A stretch of DNA of 44,754 bases from NCBI GenBank assembly GCA_003427395.1, contig BFEA01000259.1:1605336-1650089 (forward strand), read 5' to 3'. The position numbers were made by a program, and so were the translations under genes. The DNA is from Chara braunii (taxonomy: Eukaryota > Streptophyta > Charophyceae > Charales > Characeae). Of the stretch, positions 1 through 10,429 are shown piece by piece. Under the pieces are notes generated by a model. It saw only the letters and a program-made list of their open reading frames with translations, was not told the DNA's origin and ran no database searches. Numbering within the stretch: position 1 is the first letter of the stretch; each line of letters starts with the position of its first letter.

Positions 1-88
<88 letters not shown>
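1..88. repeat. (TG)n followed by (AG)n microsatellite
   Basis: The window opens in about 22 TG units that switch directly to about 20 AG units. The same TG-to-AG compound structure returns at 594-710 and 27303-27397, so this is a recurring compound microsatellite. Arg-Glu repeat ORFs across it are artefacts. Confidence 0.97.
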
Positions 89-91
<3 letters not shown>

Positions 92-92
<1 letters not shown>

Positions 93-498
93 GTTCACTA
101 CTGCGGGCCAGAACTCCAACAAACATCTCATGCGAGACAGACATTGACTCGCAGTAGTGAACCTCAAGCTGTTGGACAGGGAAAGACGCAGCGACAGAGA
201 GCGGTTCACTACTGCGGGCCAGAACGACAACAAACAGCACCGGTTGACACTGATATGGCACGCAGTAGTGAACCACAAGTAGTTGGAAACGCAAAGACGC
301 AGCACCACCGAGAGGTTCACTACTGCGGGTCAGAACTCCAACAAACATCTCATGCGAGACAGAAATTTGGCCCGCAGTAGTGAACCTTACGCTGTTGGAC
401 AGGGAAAGAGGCGGCGACAGATGGCGGTTCACAACTGCGGGCCAGAACAACAACAAACAGCAAGAGGTGGACAGTGACATGGCACGCAGTAGTGAACC
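92..498. repeat. Tandem array of four 111-bp units, each holding a 72-73 bp hairpin
   Basis: Four units start at 92, 203, 314 and 426, giving a period of 111-112 bp. Each hairpin begins GGTTCACTACTGCGGG and ends CGCAGTAGTGAACC, so the ends are inverted repeats of 14-18 bp around a loop of about 40 bp; a linker of about 38 bp follows. Units 1 and 3 share one loop type (CTCCAACAAACATCTCATG) and units 2 and 4 another (ACAACAAACAGCA), so the array is a higher-order A-B-A-B dimer of about 222 bp. A fifth, isolated copy lies at 2421-2494. The array is clearly visible; its function is unknown. Confidence 0.93.
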
Positions 499-710
<212 letters not shown>

Positions 711-1913
711 TCACGCATCCCTGACCTCCCGCGCAGCCACGATTTGACATCTTGTGTAGAGAGTTTTTAAGCGGTCATTGATGTGAAGTCCTTTCCTGCA
801 ATGCTCACATTCGTTATTCCCTCCATGCTGGCCTGCGTTCGTTACGACATGTACCATTATCTCTTTGATGTACGATATGAGATGGAACAGACAGTCCGCA
901 ATCAGCGTCGCCATTTGTCGCGAATTCGCTTCTGCAACGAACTTTTGAAATGCGTTCGTCGTCATAGGCAGCGCAACAGATTCTGCATCAGCACAAGGTG
1001 TTTTGATAGCGACGACACATGGGAAGTTGTGATGAACGTGGTGACAATTCAGTGTGCCAACATCGGTGCACGTCAGCAGGGCATGCAGCGCAGGCGCGCA
1101 GTCCCCGACAGTGGTCCCAATTCCTGTGGAGGTTTGCATTGTTGTGTGGATTTCTTCACCTGCCTTCGTCCTTTCACCTTCTGCACTTCCCATGACAACT
1201 TTGTTCGCACAAGTCACCGTCATTTCGCCATCCAACAACCTACCTCGTGTGTATTGCAGGGCATCAATGATGTCCGAGCAACCATTCAACAGAGACGTGA
1301 TATAACAAGGAAGGTCATCCTTACCAATCGCGACACCCTCATCACAGAGACCGTACTCGTCTACGGTTTCCTTACAGTGGCGAATACAGTCTGTTGCGAA
1401 GGCCAAAAGGTCGATGACAATGCGTGACGAAGCAGTTAGTGAACCCGTATTATATTCTTGGCTATCATACGATGCCCACCCCTCCTTCAACACACACTTT
1501 TCAGGGATGCCACAAGATGCGACATCAAGTCTTTGTGATTCCCTGTGAGTTTTCTTTGTGACGTGGGCGGTGAACCGATTCAAGACCGCGGTGCGCCTGT
1601 GTCTTTCACCATCCAACCATGTCTGGAACTCGTCAAACGTGGTGGTCTTCGTTTCAGTTATTGCCTTCAGTCTGGCAGTCATGTCCTCCCTCAGACGAGT
1701 TATGTCTAAACACTTTGGATCGTCTAGCAACAACCAGAACACAGTGAACAACCTGTGTTCCGCAGTTTCTGTCATTTCTACGAGCAGTGACTTAATACGG
1801 CTTAGTTCGTCTAACATCTGTCTCGCCAATTATTTCTGCTTATCTACCTCGTTTGTTAGCCTGTCTATATGTTCTCGCTGCTTCTCTACTATCTCATCCC
1901 AATTCCGATCCAT
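711..1913 (-). pseudogene. Orphan protein ORF (372 codons) with one in-frame stop in its upstream extension
   Basis: The longest uninterrupted frame in the window that is not simple repeat runs from 1829 down to 711 on the minus strand. The same frame continues upstream to an ATG at 1913-1911, broken only by a TAA at 1832-1830. The extension (starting MDRNWDEIVEKQREHIDRL) and the first codons after the stop form a charged, heptad-like helix suggesting a coiled coil. The rest is rich in Cys and His, with a C-terminal CEHC motif followed by a Cys about 17 residues on. I do not recognise the family. Upstream of 1913 the frame closes quickly, and a neighbouring frame carries a basic stretch (KTGQKRKSGEE), which hints at a further frameshift. 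It may be a host orphan gene with a sequencing or real nonsense change, or a decayed mobile-element protein. Hairpin copies and (GA)n tracts lie on both sides. Confidence 0.45.
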
Positions 1914-2047
1914 CTCAGTCGTCTTCTCTTCCTTGCCCCCAGTAGTAGAAAGTGATCCGCCGTTGCATCACACTCTTCGCCTGACTTTCTCTTCTGTCCG
2001 GTTTTGACCAATCTTGACATCTGGAAATATATGTACATACAGAGAAC

Positions 2048-2097
<50 letters not shown>

Positions 2098-2331
2098 CAG
2101 AGACAGACCCTCACTACTTCCATAGTTGTTGTCAGCGGGCGCCTACCAAAGATTGGCTATATATACGTGGCAACATACATTGTTATTTATTACTTTACAT
2201 CTGTGTTTCCCCCGTACATGACTCGATATAAAAGTGGACAACACAACTTAACAAATACAAAACAGACCATTCTTTCCAAACGCATCCGTCGGAATGAGGG
2301 AGTGAGAGAGATAGAGATGCAGGAAAGAAAG

Positions 2332-2372
<41 letters not shown>

Positions 2373-2420
2373 GTCACAAACAAAGAAAGAAAGAACCGTC
2401 CGACAAAACTAAAATATATG
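1914..2420. other. Non-coding stretch with two (AG)n tracts
   Basis: Upstream side of the orphan minus-strand ORF. It holds (AG)n at about 2050-2096 and 2336-2370 and otherwise AT-rich unique sequence. I see no promoter element I would defend. Confidence 0.7.
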
Positions 2421-2494
2421 GAGTTCGCTACTGCGGGCCAAAATCACACTTATGTACCTCGTTCAATGGGTTTGTGGCCCGCAGTAGTGAACTC
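2421..2494. repeat. Isolated fifth copy of the CACTACTGCGGG hairpin
   Basis: The left arm GAGTTCGCTACTGCGGGCCA faces the right arm TGGCCCGCAGTAGTGAACTC, a 20-bp inverted repeat with one mismatch around a loop unrelated to those of the 92-498 array. The outermost pair differs from the array copies (GA:TC here, GG:CC there) and is changed on both arms, so pairing is kept while sequence differs. Confidence 0.88.
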
Positions 2495-2654
2495 TCTCTC
2501 TGCCATGTTACAGAGTCACCTCCCCGATCGCTCCTCACCATGGAAAAAGAGATACGGTTGCTGCGTCTAGGGGCGGAGATACAGGGTCCGGAACCCCCTG
2601 GGTCCTTCGGAAGCCTCGCTGTTTGACGTCGGAATAAAGATCGCTGAAAAATCG

Positions 2655-2989
2655 GTGGACCCCGCGGATGGGATAACCCTCGAAGAACACGTGGCTATCC
2701 GCGAAGAGGAAGCTCAGATGGTGGTCACTGTGTTCTCGTGGCGGTCGGGCAACTCTTTCATCTCTTCCTCGCTGCCCCGGGACTCAAAAGTCATACGCAC
2801 CAAACACGTTACGGTCGTTTTTCACGAACAACCCTATGAATTACACATGCCAGAATAGGTTCCCGACGAAACCCATATACTCGTAGCCGAAATCCTAACA
2901 GAATATCGGGGTGCTATCAGCGTTGATGACACGGATATAGGATTATCTTGATAATCCAGCATGAGATTCATAACGGTACCCACCCGCCG
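2655..2989 (+). pseudogene. Fragment upstream of RT, probably the 5' end of pol
   Basis: An open stretch to 2858 (start GTG) encodes EEHVAIREEEAQMVV and VIRTKHVTVVFHEQPYELHMPE; after its stop the same frame continues with ETHILVAEILTEYRG. No aspartic-protease DTG or DSG motif is visible. Its position just before RT suggests a decayed pre-RT segment of the same element. Confidence 0.4.
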
Positions 2990-3640
2990 ATTCATTGCAA
3001 GCCTTATCGGTACTCGCTGGGGGAACGGAAGGCAGCACTCGAGCGCATCCGTGAGTTCGAAGCTAACGGTTGAATAGAGTCCGCTACGGGACCTTGGTCC
3101 TTTCCGGTAGTTTTGGTCCCGAAGAAGAATGGATCGATCCATATATGCATCGATTATCGGAAATTGAATGATATCATGATCAAGGATGTATATCCCCTCC
3201 CTCGGATTGACGATTTGCTGGATGCCATTGGGTGTGCCAACTATTTTACTAAATTTGATATTCGGCACGCGTTCCACCATATCCTTGTACGAGAAGAGGA
3301 TCGGTCGAAAATGGCGTTTGTATTATTTGGAGGCACGTGGCAGTGAGTTCGTTGTCCTATGGGTATATGCAATGCACCGGCCACCTTTCAAAGAGCGATG
3401 AATGTCACCTTTTAGAACTTCGTGAACAAGACTAGGTTAACTCAAGGAATGATAAACTTTTGCGTCATCGTGTACGTGGACGACATTTTGGTGTATTCTG
3501 AATCGTTTCATGGACACACGCATCACATTGAATGAACACTTGTCGCGCTGCGAGATGCTGGTTTCAAGATCGCATTGGAGAAGAGCAAATTTTTCCTGTC
3601 TGAGATCTCGTTCCTAGGTTACGTAGTAACCTAAGGAGGC
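2990..3640 (+). pseudogene. Ty3/gypsy reverse transcriptase domain, broken
   Basis: Diagnostic motifs in order are GPWSFPVVLVPKKNGS, the IDYRKLND block, YPLPRIDDLLDAIG, YFTKFDIRHAFHHI, MGICNAPATFQRAMN, and the catalytic YVDD box at 3473-3484 in VYVDDILVYS. They are followed by the FLGYVV thumb motif. These are the hallmarks of Metaviridae-type RT. In-frame stops at about 3344, 3414, 3533 and 3632 disrupt it. Both Asp of YVDD remain, so the domain decayed after a functional past. Confidence 0.9.
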
Positions 3641-4300
3641 TTGAAGCCGGATTCGAGGAAAGTCGAGGCAGTTCGGGGAGCACCCACACCCATGTCATTG
3701 ACGCAAGTTCGAGCCTTCCTGGGACTGACTTCGTACTATCGGCCGTTTATCAAGGGATTCGCGGCAATCGCTCGGCCTCTGACGAACCTCCTGCGGAAGG
3801 ACCAACCGCTGAACTGGGACGCGGAGTGCGAATGGACCTTTTCCACTTTGAAGGAGGCCCTGGCCTCGGCGCCTATTTTAATCCGGCTCGATCCCGAGTG
3901 CCAGTTCCTACTCATTACTGACAGGCAGCCTGAAGCAATCTCCGCTATCCTAGCACAAAAAGGGGAGAACGGGCGGGAGCACATGGTCGAATACGCCTCA
4001 CGGACGGTGTCGGACAAGAGAAGGAACGACTCAGTCCCTCAAGGGGAATGCTACGTTGTGGTCTGGGGAATTCAGCACTTCCACCCGTACCTCTACGGGC
4101 GAAAGTTCCTCCTCGTAACGGATCATGAGCCTTTGTTGGCTGTCAAAAAGCTGATGAATTACACTGGAATGATTGGGCGATGGGAAGTGAGGCTGTAGGA
4201 GTATCATTTCGATATCGTCCATTGAAAGACAGAGAGGTACGGGAATGCGGACGGATTGACACGTCTGCACAGGCCAGGGAAGGTGCCACGCGGCTGAGGA
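3641..4300 (+). pseudogene. RT connection and RNase H domain of the same element, broken
   Basis: The frame opens with GGLKPDSRKVEAV and the conserved FLGLTSYYRPFI and LLRKDQPLNWDAEC blocks between RT and RNase H. RNase H follows, with the first Asp in LLITDRQPEAISAILAQ and later YASRTVSD and FLLVTDHEPL. It ends with the family's NADGLTRL block in the same frame after stops at 4196 and about 4223. Domain order and spacing fit Ty3/gypsy pol. Confidence 0.88.
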
Positions 4301-4309
4301 GATCACTCC

Positions 4310-4660
4310 GTGGAAGGAACCGGAGCAGCCCAAGGGACCCGGGTACGGGCAGGTGAAGGTTCTCCCTCGACAGACGAAGAAGTGACACGTGTCCCCATGG
4401 CGGCCCAAGGGAAAAGAAATGTTGAGGGTCATCTCTCTCCTTCCCCCTCATCTCTGTTTTCCCTACCCGATCATTTTTTTCTTCTCTGTGAATCCATCTC
4501 ACGGGTCCATTCCGTTTCAGTTAAGGCACAGAGCGAGGGTTACGTCGAATGGGTAGAATGCGCTAAGTGTGTAACGAGAGCCCACGGGTCGTGTATCCAG
4601 TATAGGAATCCTCAGAAACCATGGCTTTGTCACATGTGCCGTATTGACAAGATTCCGACA
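4310..4660 (+). pseudogene. PHD-like zinc finger inside the Ty3/gypsy pol
   Basis: In frame with RNase H upstream and the integrase zinc region downstream lies a Cys/His cluster: C-x2-C-x4-H-x2-C-x11-C-x2-C at 4559-4639, with Trp two residues before the last Cys pair (PWLCHMC). This spacing matches the second half of a PHD finger. The first Cys pair seems half lost: one Cys (codon 4487-4489, in LLCESIS) lies about 23 residues upstream and its partner position is Ile. A PHD finger is not part of the standard Ty3/gypsy pol. As inference, it could have aided chromatin-directed integration, the role chromodomains play in chromoviruses. Confidence 0.6.
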
Positions 4661-5523
4661 GAGGCTCGATTCCTGAACGCGGCGTCGGAAGGTTTAGAAA
4701 CGACCCTACAGTTTAGATGGACAGAAGTCGTCCTAATAGCCACAATTGCTGGAAATTTTCTTCGAGAATTCTCTAAGGAGGAACGGAGACGGGTCAATGA
4801 GAGGGCACAAGATTATAGGTGGAACGAGGGACAGTTAGAGAAAAGGAAAACGGATGGAAGCGAAATTTGGATGGTGGTACCACACCTATTCGTGAGGTAT
4901 GACTGGGTACAGGCCGCGCATGAGGAGACGGCCACACATTTCGCTGTCAGAATTACCGAGGCAGCCATCGATAAAAATGAGTGGTATTGGTCCAATATCT
5001 GAGACGACGTTAAATTTATAGTTAAAATTGTCATGTATGCGTCGCTGACGAAGCGTCGATTCAGCCGCCTAGGTCGATAATGCCCACTGTAGTCCAACGG
5101 CCATTCAAGAGGGTTAGCATGGATACGACAGATATCATTGTGCCCCCTGGACCGAATAGTTGTGAGTATTCAATTCTTTTGGTATTCGTTGACCATTTTT
5201 CGAAGTGGATCGAGGCATACCCCTGTCGAACAAGACAGACGGCGGAAATAGCGGGATATGTCAACCGTTTCCTTGGGATGCACCAGGATACCGAGGAAAT
5301 CCTCACAGATAATGGGGCGGAATTCCAACTTGAAGGCGAAGTCCTGAGGAACCTGGTCGTGCATGGGGTATCTATTCGTAATACCGCCCCCCATATGTCT
5401 CAATCGAACGGCCCTGTAAAAAACGCCAATCGAGTAATTAAAACGGCACTCCGACGGAATATTGCAGCCAAGGACACGCGGCAGTGGCCTGATATCGTAG
5501 ACTGCATCCTGGCCATACATTGA
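4661..5523 (+). pseudogene. Ty3/gypsy integrase zinc region and catalytic core, inactive
   Basis: An HHCC-type N-terminal region is recognisable at HEETATH, but the expected C-x2-C before LTKRR has become VMYA. A TGA at 5000 sits where the family usually has Trp. After a frameshift near 5050 the core continues: Asp in VSMDTTDI, the long VDHFSKWIEAYPC strand, Asp in LTDNGAEF, then NGPVKNANRVIK. The catalytic Glu position (5419-5421) reads AAA (Lys), one base from GAA. The integrase therefore lacks one residue of its D-D-E triad as well as carrying the stop and frameshift. Confidence 0.88.
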
Positions 5524-5549
5524 GGGACCCCGCATGAATCAACGGGACT

Positions 5550-5900
5550 TTCGTCATTTCAACTACAGACCAACAACCTAGCTTGTGTCTCGATACCAAG
5601 CCTAAAAGACAAAACGACCCTTCCCCGAAGGCCACTAGAACGACGGTTACAAACAAGGTCCAACGTCATTTGGATTTGATGGAAAGGGCCCTCTCCCGGT
5701 TAGCCCGGAAAAGACAGCGTATGACAGAAATGGCCCATGGCCGACAGGTCCGAAGCTACGAGGCCCGGAATGGGAACGTAGGCCCCCGACCCCAGTATAA
5801 ATTACGGGACTTGGTGAAGGTAAGGAAATGTGCTCGTCAAGGGAAACCAGCGCCACAATTATTCGGGTGCATGGAAGGATCACAATGTGATTGAAGTTTA
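5550..5900 (+). pseudogene. Integrase C-terminal region of the Ty3/gypsy element
   Basis: After a stop at 5521 another frame encodes HLDLMERALSRLARKRQR, then QYKLRDLVKVRKCARQGKPAPQLFG, the usual helix plus GPY-like strand segment after the integrase core. The same segment, diverged, recurs at 25790-26088, which identifies both as one element family. No chromodomain can be read downstream. Confidence 0.75.
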
Positions 5901-7350
5901 CTGCACAATCACATGGACTATCCCTGTGTGTACGGACCACGAGCAGTTCCGTGCGGCCGTGCTTCGCACCCTTTCCACTCTCTATCCTCATTACCTCGCT
6001 TCCCTCTCTTATGGAAGTCATCGTTTCTCACGCGTACACCGCACTCTCCGATACCTTGAGCTTCCCGCAACAGTAGCGGGGATGGCCAACTTCTTACCCG
6101 CACTCCCGAGAGAACATCCCCCACCCTTTCAACTTAAGTTACCCCCGCCTTCCGACTCCCCTACCCCCCCTCCTCGGAACACTAAATTAGGTGCAAAAAT
6201 CAAGACGTGTCAACAGGATGACTTCCACACTCTTATCCTACGGTTATGACACATGCACCTTGGAAGGATATGGGTACGAGCGGGAGCTTGCACGAAATTG
6301 GAACCCCCTGGGCGTCACATATGTGACGAGCTATCTTCTGTAATCGCGCAACTTCCTGCGCGGGGCTGTTGTGGGGAAACAAGAGGGTCTTGATGGGAGA
6401 CAGGGTGCAAGCGGGATCGGTGAGGCAAGTTGCCTGGATACCCTCGCTTCTTTTTCGTTTTTATTGGAGTGGTTGGGTCGGTGTCGGGAAAGTCCCGCGC
6501 TGATGATTAAGTAACCGCGCCCTAGCGAGCGCGAGAAATAACGGTTGTCATAACTTCTTTCTTGTTCTGCTATAAGCACTAGGAATTTTGGCGCGATCAG
6601 CGCGCGGGAATTTTTGTTTTTGAAATTCGAACTAATGTCGAGCCTCCCCTGCAGGCTCTCGAAATTGTTTTTCTTTCCTTTCCTTCTTTTTCCCTTTGGG
6701 ATTTTTTTTTTTCTTGCAATTAGGATTTAGACAAGGAATTTAGGTACTTTGCGATTTGGCGGCATGAAGCTTCTTACTCGCACACGACGTGACCCAACAG
6801 GGGTTGAGCTCTGAATCCACCCGCGCCTTAATCCAGTGTGTAACTGTAGTTTTTGGCGGGGGCGATCTCAACTATAATCTTCTTGTTCTTTATGGCTTTT
6901 TGTATTTCCTTTTTTCCCGCCTTGTCGTCGCATGCACACTCTTCCTCTATTTTAAGTGGTTCCCACGGTTGCATGTCCGGATCGATGCGGGGCGAGAGGC
7001 TTCATCCCCCGCGCCGCGGCCTGGGCATGCAGACGCAGGCACTCCCTCCCTTCTCTTTCTCATCACTCTAATCCCGTATCCCTCGCGCAAGCATGCATGC
7101 TATAAATTTCACAAGCGTGATTAGTTGTTTCTCTAACCTACTTGGGAGTTAGCGCGGTCGAGAGGATCGACTAACGAGCGGAAAGATGGTGAGTCGAGAG
7201 TCGGGCGATCCGACGAGCTGGCGCTAAGTGCGCGGGGTTGACGAGTAGTCGCGATGAACTGTGGCACGTGGGCGAACCTGGCTTGCATGCTCAGGCCAAG
7301 CGGGGTGACGACTCGGGTTGATGTTGGGGGTGCGGGGCGACGGACTTCCC

Positions 7351-7354
<4 letters not shown>
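5901..7354. other. Gene-free stretch, possibly LTR-derived
   Basis: No coding signal. At 7101-7110 a TATAAATTTC box follows CATGCATGC and precedes G+C-rich sequence. The region lies between a Ty3 pol and a gag-like fragment (7915), where an LTR and leader would be expected. I found no second copy to define LTR ends, so this is only a possibility. Confidence 0.3.

Positions 7355-7432
<78 letters not shown>
7355..7432. repeat. (AG)n microsatellite
   Basis: About 39 uninterrupted AG units. Confidence 0.98.
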
Positions 7433-7435
<3 letters not shown>

Positions 7436-7914
7436 GATATGGTGGAATTGTGTCTATCCTCCCTACTGTCTGTATAAATTTTGATTTCAACGTTGGTCAA
7501 TTTTTGTTGCGGCATTTTTGAAGTTTCTTGATTAAATCATCTCGGAGGTTTTTATGTGTGTATATGTGCATGAATGACGATGAATGAGCTCATATCCATT
7601 TTTTTTGAGTTGTTTTTTTTATCAATGATTACGGGAACTGCTAGGGGTGTATGCTTGTGACTATCCAATAGTCCTTTCCACCTCGAGAACGAGATTGATT
7701 GCCTAAGGGAACTAGCTGCATGATTGAACCGGTACGCTGACGGATCGCTCCTTGTTTATGTGTGCAATTTAAGATCTACTCAACTGGCCGGTGCGCACGC
7801 ACGTGTAAGACAACAACCGTTCGCGGACTTGCCATCTACACGCACGCCTATAAGAGTCAGCTACGATCTCGCCCCGTAGAAAGATGCGTGTGCAGGAACT
7901 CGGTTGAACGAGAC
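7433..7914. other. Gene-free stretch
   Basis: AT-rich to 7640, then mixed composition. Nothing recognisable. Confidence 0.6.
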
Positions 7915-8400
7915 ATGGCGATAGAATCCCCTTTCTGGATCACCGATCGCGAAAGCCTAAGGGACCCGGAATATCGAACGTATTGGGAGAGGGAACAAAT
8001 CCGCCAGCAGCGGATCCGACAACATCGTCACTTACGGAACCCTGGGCCCCTCGAGTACCCTTGCTGGACTGAAAACGAACGACTGTGCAGGGGCGACCTC
8101 CAACTGGCAATCAACCGAGACCCACAAATTCCCGATTATCCCGACAACCGAAACTAGCAGTATCTTCTAACCCCAGGCTTCGTTGCCATCACCACTGACT
8201 TCCCTCCCTACTATACCGTCCTCCCCTACCATTGGTTACTCGTGGTCCCCTGGGATTCCATAGCCCGGTTTTGGCCCCGTCCGCCGTGCTCAAAGTGTCG
8301 GCAGCCCGGCGAGTATCGGCAGGCGAGGGTCATGCAACGAACCCAACCCAGGATAGAGCGACGAGAACCCAGCTCGTCTTCGTCGGACCCCGAGACTTGA
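7915..8400 (+). pseudogene. Broken ORF of unknown family, gag-like position
   Basis: From an ATG at 7915 (MAIESPFWITDRESL) the frame runs to TAG at 8155-8157, then continues in the same frame to TGA at 8398-8400. The first part is Arg/Gln-rich (YWEREQIRQQRIRQHRHL). The second holds a Cys-x2-Cys pair (PCSKCRQPGEY) and a Ser-rich acidic tail. Composition and position downstream of a possible LTR are compatible with a retroelement gag, but I do not recognise conserved capsid motifs. A second frame stays partly open after 8400. Confidence 0.3.
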
Positions 8401-9195
8401 GACGGCCGGCAGCGGTACGAGCACTCCCACAGAGACACCCGTAGCACCCCACCCCGGCTCAGACCGCACGATCGACAATCGCCCCAACTCTGAGCCAGAA
8501 GACACTTGCACTTCTACCCCTGGTACTCGACACAAGAGATTCCAGTTCCGACCTGGAACTCCGCCCCCACTTTCCTAAAATCCTTGGCACACCCCTTTTT
8601 CGCACTTCCGGGCCCCCATCCCACTCCGATCAAGAAGTCGCGTTGGGCGTGAGGTTGGGCGTCACAACTGCTCCTGTAGTAGCCCGTACATTTGCATTAA
8701 TGGGCACGACTCTAGGAAGTACTGGTGGTTTAATGACCGCGTTGAGAATTTTTAGCAGGGCGAGGTACTGGTGGTTTGAGCTATCCTCCTGAAGTGGTTT
8801 GACATGATTAGGAATCGTCTAACCTTCAAAGAGGGGGATTGGATGGGAGGGGGTGAGTTGGAGAGGCTGATAGGTTGGGTGCACGAGGTGAGCATACATA
8901 AGGTGCTGCTAGAGTGATTTTGGGTCGCAAGAGGAGGAAGGTTGGCGAGAATTAAAATCCCCAGGGTTCTCTGGGGGGGCGGGCAAAAGGAGAGGTGTTC
9001 AGGGTTAGGGTATTGGGGGCGACGGAAAAATGGAAGGCTTTCTACCCAGCAAAAAAATGAGGACCTTGCTTCCTATACGAATGATACCATTACGTGAGCT
9101 GGGCAAGTCCCCCCTCCCCCCCTCCCCCCGCCCCGGAAAAAACAAGGACAGTAGGTTCCCCGCCCACGCATCCCGCGGCCAAGTGCCACCAGAGC
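8401..9195. other. Gene-free stretch
   Basis: Contains a short imperfect direct repeat (GTACTGGTGGTTT at about 8719 and 8766) and a C-run at 9110-9135. No coding or RNA gene signal is seen. Confidence 0.6.
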
Positions 9196-9198
9196 AGT

Positions 9199-9313
9199 GT
9201 TGAGTTTCCGCAAACCCTGAATGTGGATGTGTTTGCGGAGATGTGCGAAAAGTCTCGTTTTCTTCAACCGCACCTTCCCGCAAACACGTCAAGATTCAGA
9301 GTTCAAGAAACAC
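9199..9313. mobile_element. Diverged inverted-repeat element, CTAGTGGGAC family core
   Basis: The arm TGTTGAGTTTCCGCAAACC with GTGGATGTGTTTGCGG faces CCCGCAAACACGTC with AGATTCAGAGTTCAAGAAACA. The core resembles the elements at 15025-15181 and 31524-31676 (GAATCTGGACGTGTTTGTGGAGAG). Its outer CTAGTGGGAC ends are not preserved. Confidence 0.65.
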
Positions 9314-9321
9314 ACCGCCGC

Positions 9322-9430
9322 TATCGTCTTCCCCCGAGCACAACGCACCCTCATTTTGACTTTATCTGGCCGGAGACATACCTTGCATACGTTCATTTTC
9401 AGGGTGCGTTATGTTCGGCGGAAGACGGTA
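9322..9430. mobile_element. TA-flanked MITE, subfamily B
   Basis: Terminal inverted repeats (TCGTCTTCCCCCGAGCACAACGCACCCTCATTTTGA against TGAAAATGAACG and CGTTATGTTCGGCGGAAGACGG) are bordered by TA on each side. Same family as 15792-15896 and 17111-17223. No coding capacity. Confidence 0.88.
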
Positions 9431-9776
9431 GCGGGACCTGGTCCCCTCCTGTAGCAGAGAGGTAACACAACGCCGGTACCGTAGTGGGACCTGGCTCCCG
9501 CGTGCAGCAGAGCGCTAGGGCCGGGGAACCCACTGCTACGTGTCCCGCCGGTAGAACCTCTCTCTCCCCTCTGTCCTGTCCTTCAGAGAACAAGCGCTAC
9601 CTGACATAAGAGGAGATCCGCGCGACCCCGACCGCAGGGCTGCAGAACCCTAACGCCCCACGCCATCTCTGTGTGCAGGGGGATGTGAGGGGAATAAATT
9701 GCCGGCGGGCAGGGGGATGTGTGGGGAATAAATTGCCGGCGGGCAGGGGGATGTGTGGGGAATAAATTGCCGGCGG
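9431..9776. repeat. Spacer and three tandem 34-35 bp units
   Basis: Units beginning GCAGGGGGATGTG and ending AATAAATTGCCGGCGG start at 9674, 9709 and 9743. The 240 bp before them are unremarkable. Confidence 0.88.
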
Positions 9777-10040
9777 TCGGGCTAAGAAAGGTGACGTCGT
9801 GCGCGGGAGGTTAGCTTCAGCCTTCAGCCGTTATTTCATGTATGTCAACGTTCTGAGTGGGCCTCGGACCACTACTCCATTGCACCCTGTTTTCCTCACT
9901 TCTTCATCGACTTCCTCTACCCGCCCCCCTCCCCCACTCTCCCCTCCTTCCCTCCCCCTACCCTTTCCTTCCCCCGCTTTCCCTACCCCCACACCATCCC
10001 CCTCTCCCTTCCTTTCTTCCAGGTTTTCTTCTCTATGTCT
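9777..10040. other. Pyrimidine-rich stretch
   Basis: About 120 bp of C/T (9900-10020) with long C runs. ORFs through it are low-complexity Pro/Ser and not credible. Confidence 0.7.
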
Positions 10041-10156
10041 GAATGGCCCTCGCTCCACTACTCACCACGTGCAGAAAAGACAAAAAATATGGCGGTGTAT
10101 CTTCCCATGTTCTAGCGGAAGATTCGTTCTCAGTTCGCACATTTGGTGAGTATCTG
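10041..10156. mobile_element. Small inverted-repeat element, GTGAGTAGTGCAG family
   Basis: Ends CTCCACTACTCACCACGTGC and GCACATTTGGTGAGTA are inverted. The interior (AAAAGACAAAAAATATGGCG, CATGTTCTAGCGGAAGATTC) matches copies at 27724-27847 and 33108-33235. Confidence 0.75.
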
Positions 10157-10250
10157 TTTTGCTCGAAAGTGTGTGTTTGCGCACTCTAGCGCTTTCCCTT
10201 GTGCATGTTACGTCTGATGTCACAGAGGCAGCACCTTTGTCCGTTTGTGC

Positions 10251-10429
10251 GCCCGAATACAACGTACGGTCATATCGCTGTATTTGGGGTATCTTTCAGT
10301 CTAAATACAGCAAAGATGACCGCACGTTTTTGCCCGAATAGAACGTACGGTCATATCGCTGTACTTGGGGTATCTTTCAGTCTAAATACAGCAATGATGA
10401 CCTCGCGTTCTATTCGGGCGAAGACGGTA
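10251..10429. mobile_element. TA-flanked MITE, subfamily A, tandem copy
   Basis: Two head-to-tail units, each with CGAATA-AACGTACGGTCATATCGCTGTA, the core GGGGTATCTTTCAGTCTAAA and the facing arm. The right end is GGGCGAAGACGG followed by TA at 10428-10429. Confidence 0.85.

Larger units (their letters stand above)
2650..5900 (+). mobile_element. Degenerate Ty3/gypsy LTR-retrotransposon, pol region
   Basis: RT, RNase H, a PHD-like finger and integrase follow in the normal Ty3/gypsy order. Nearly all of RT to the integrase zinc region is in one frame (the frame of 3113), interrupted by point stops including TGA near 3344, TAG near 3414, TAG at 4196 and TGA at 5000. One frameshift near 5050 moves the integrase core into another frame. 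The stops are single-base changes scattered along the ORF, so the copy is dead. I could not identify matching LTRs, a primer-binding site or a gag in continuity. Confidence 0.9.

Noticed and set aside
92-498. CRISPR-like array (regular repeats with varying inserts)
   Set aside because: Eukaryotic context, only four units, inserts of two repeated types in place of unique spacers, and the repeats are ends of hairpins, not direct repeats of 24-47 bp. No cas genes.
5901-7354. Defined LTR of the Ty3/gypsy element
   Set aside because: A TATA-like box and position are suggestive, but no matching second LTR, TG...CA ends or primer-binding site could be shown.
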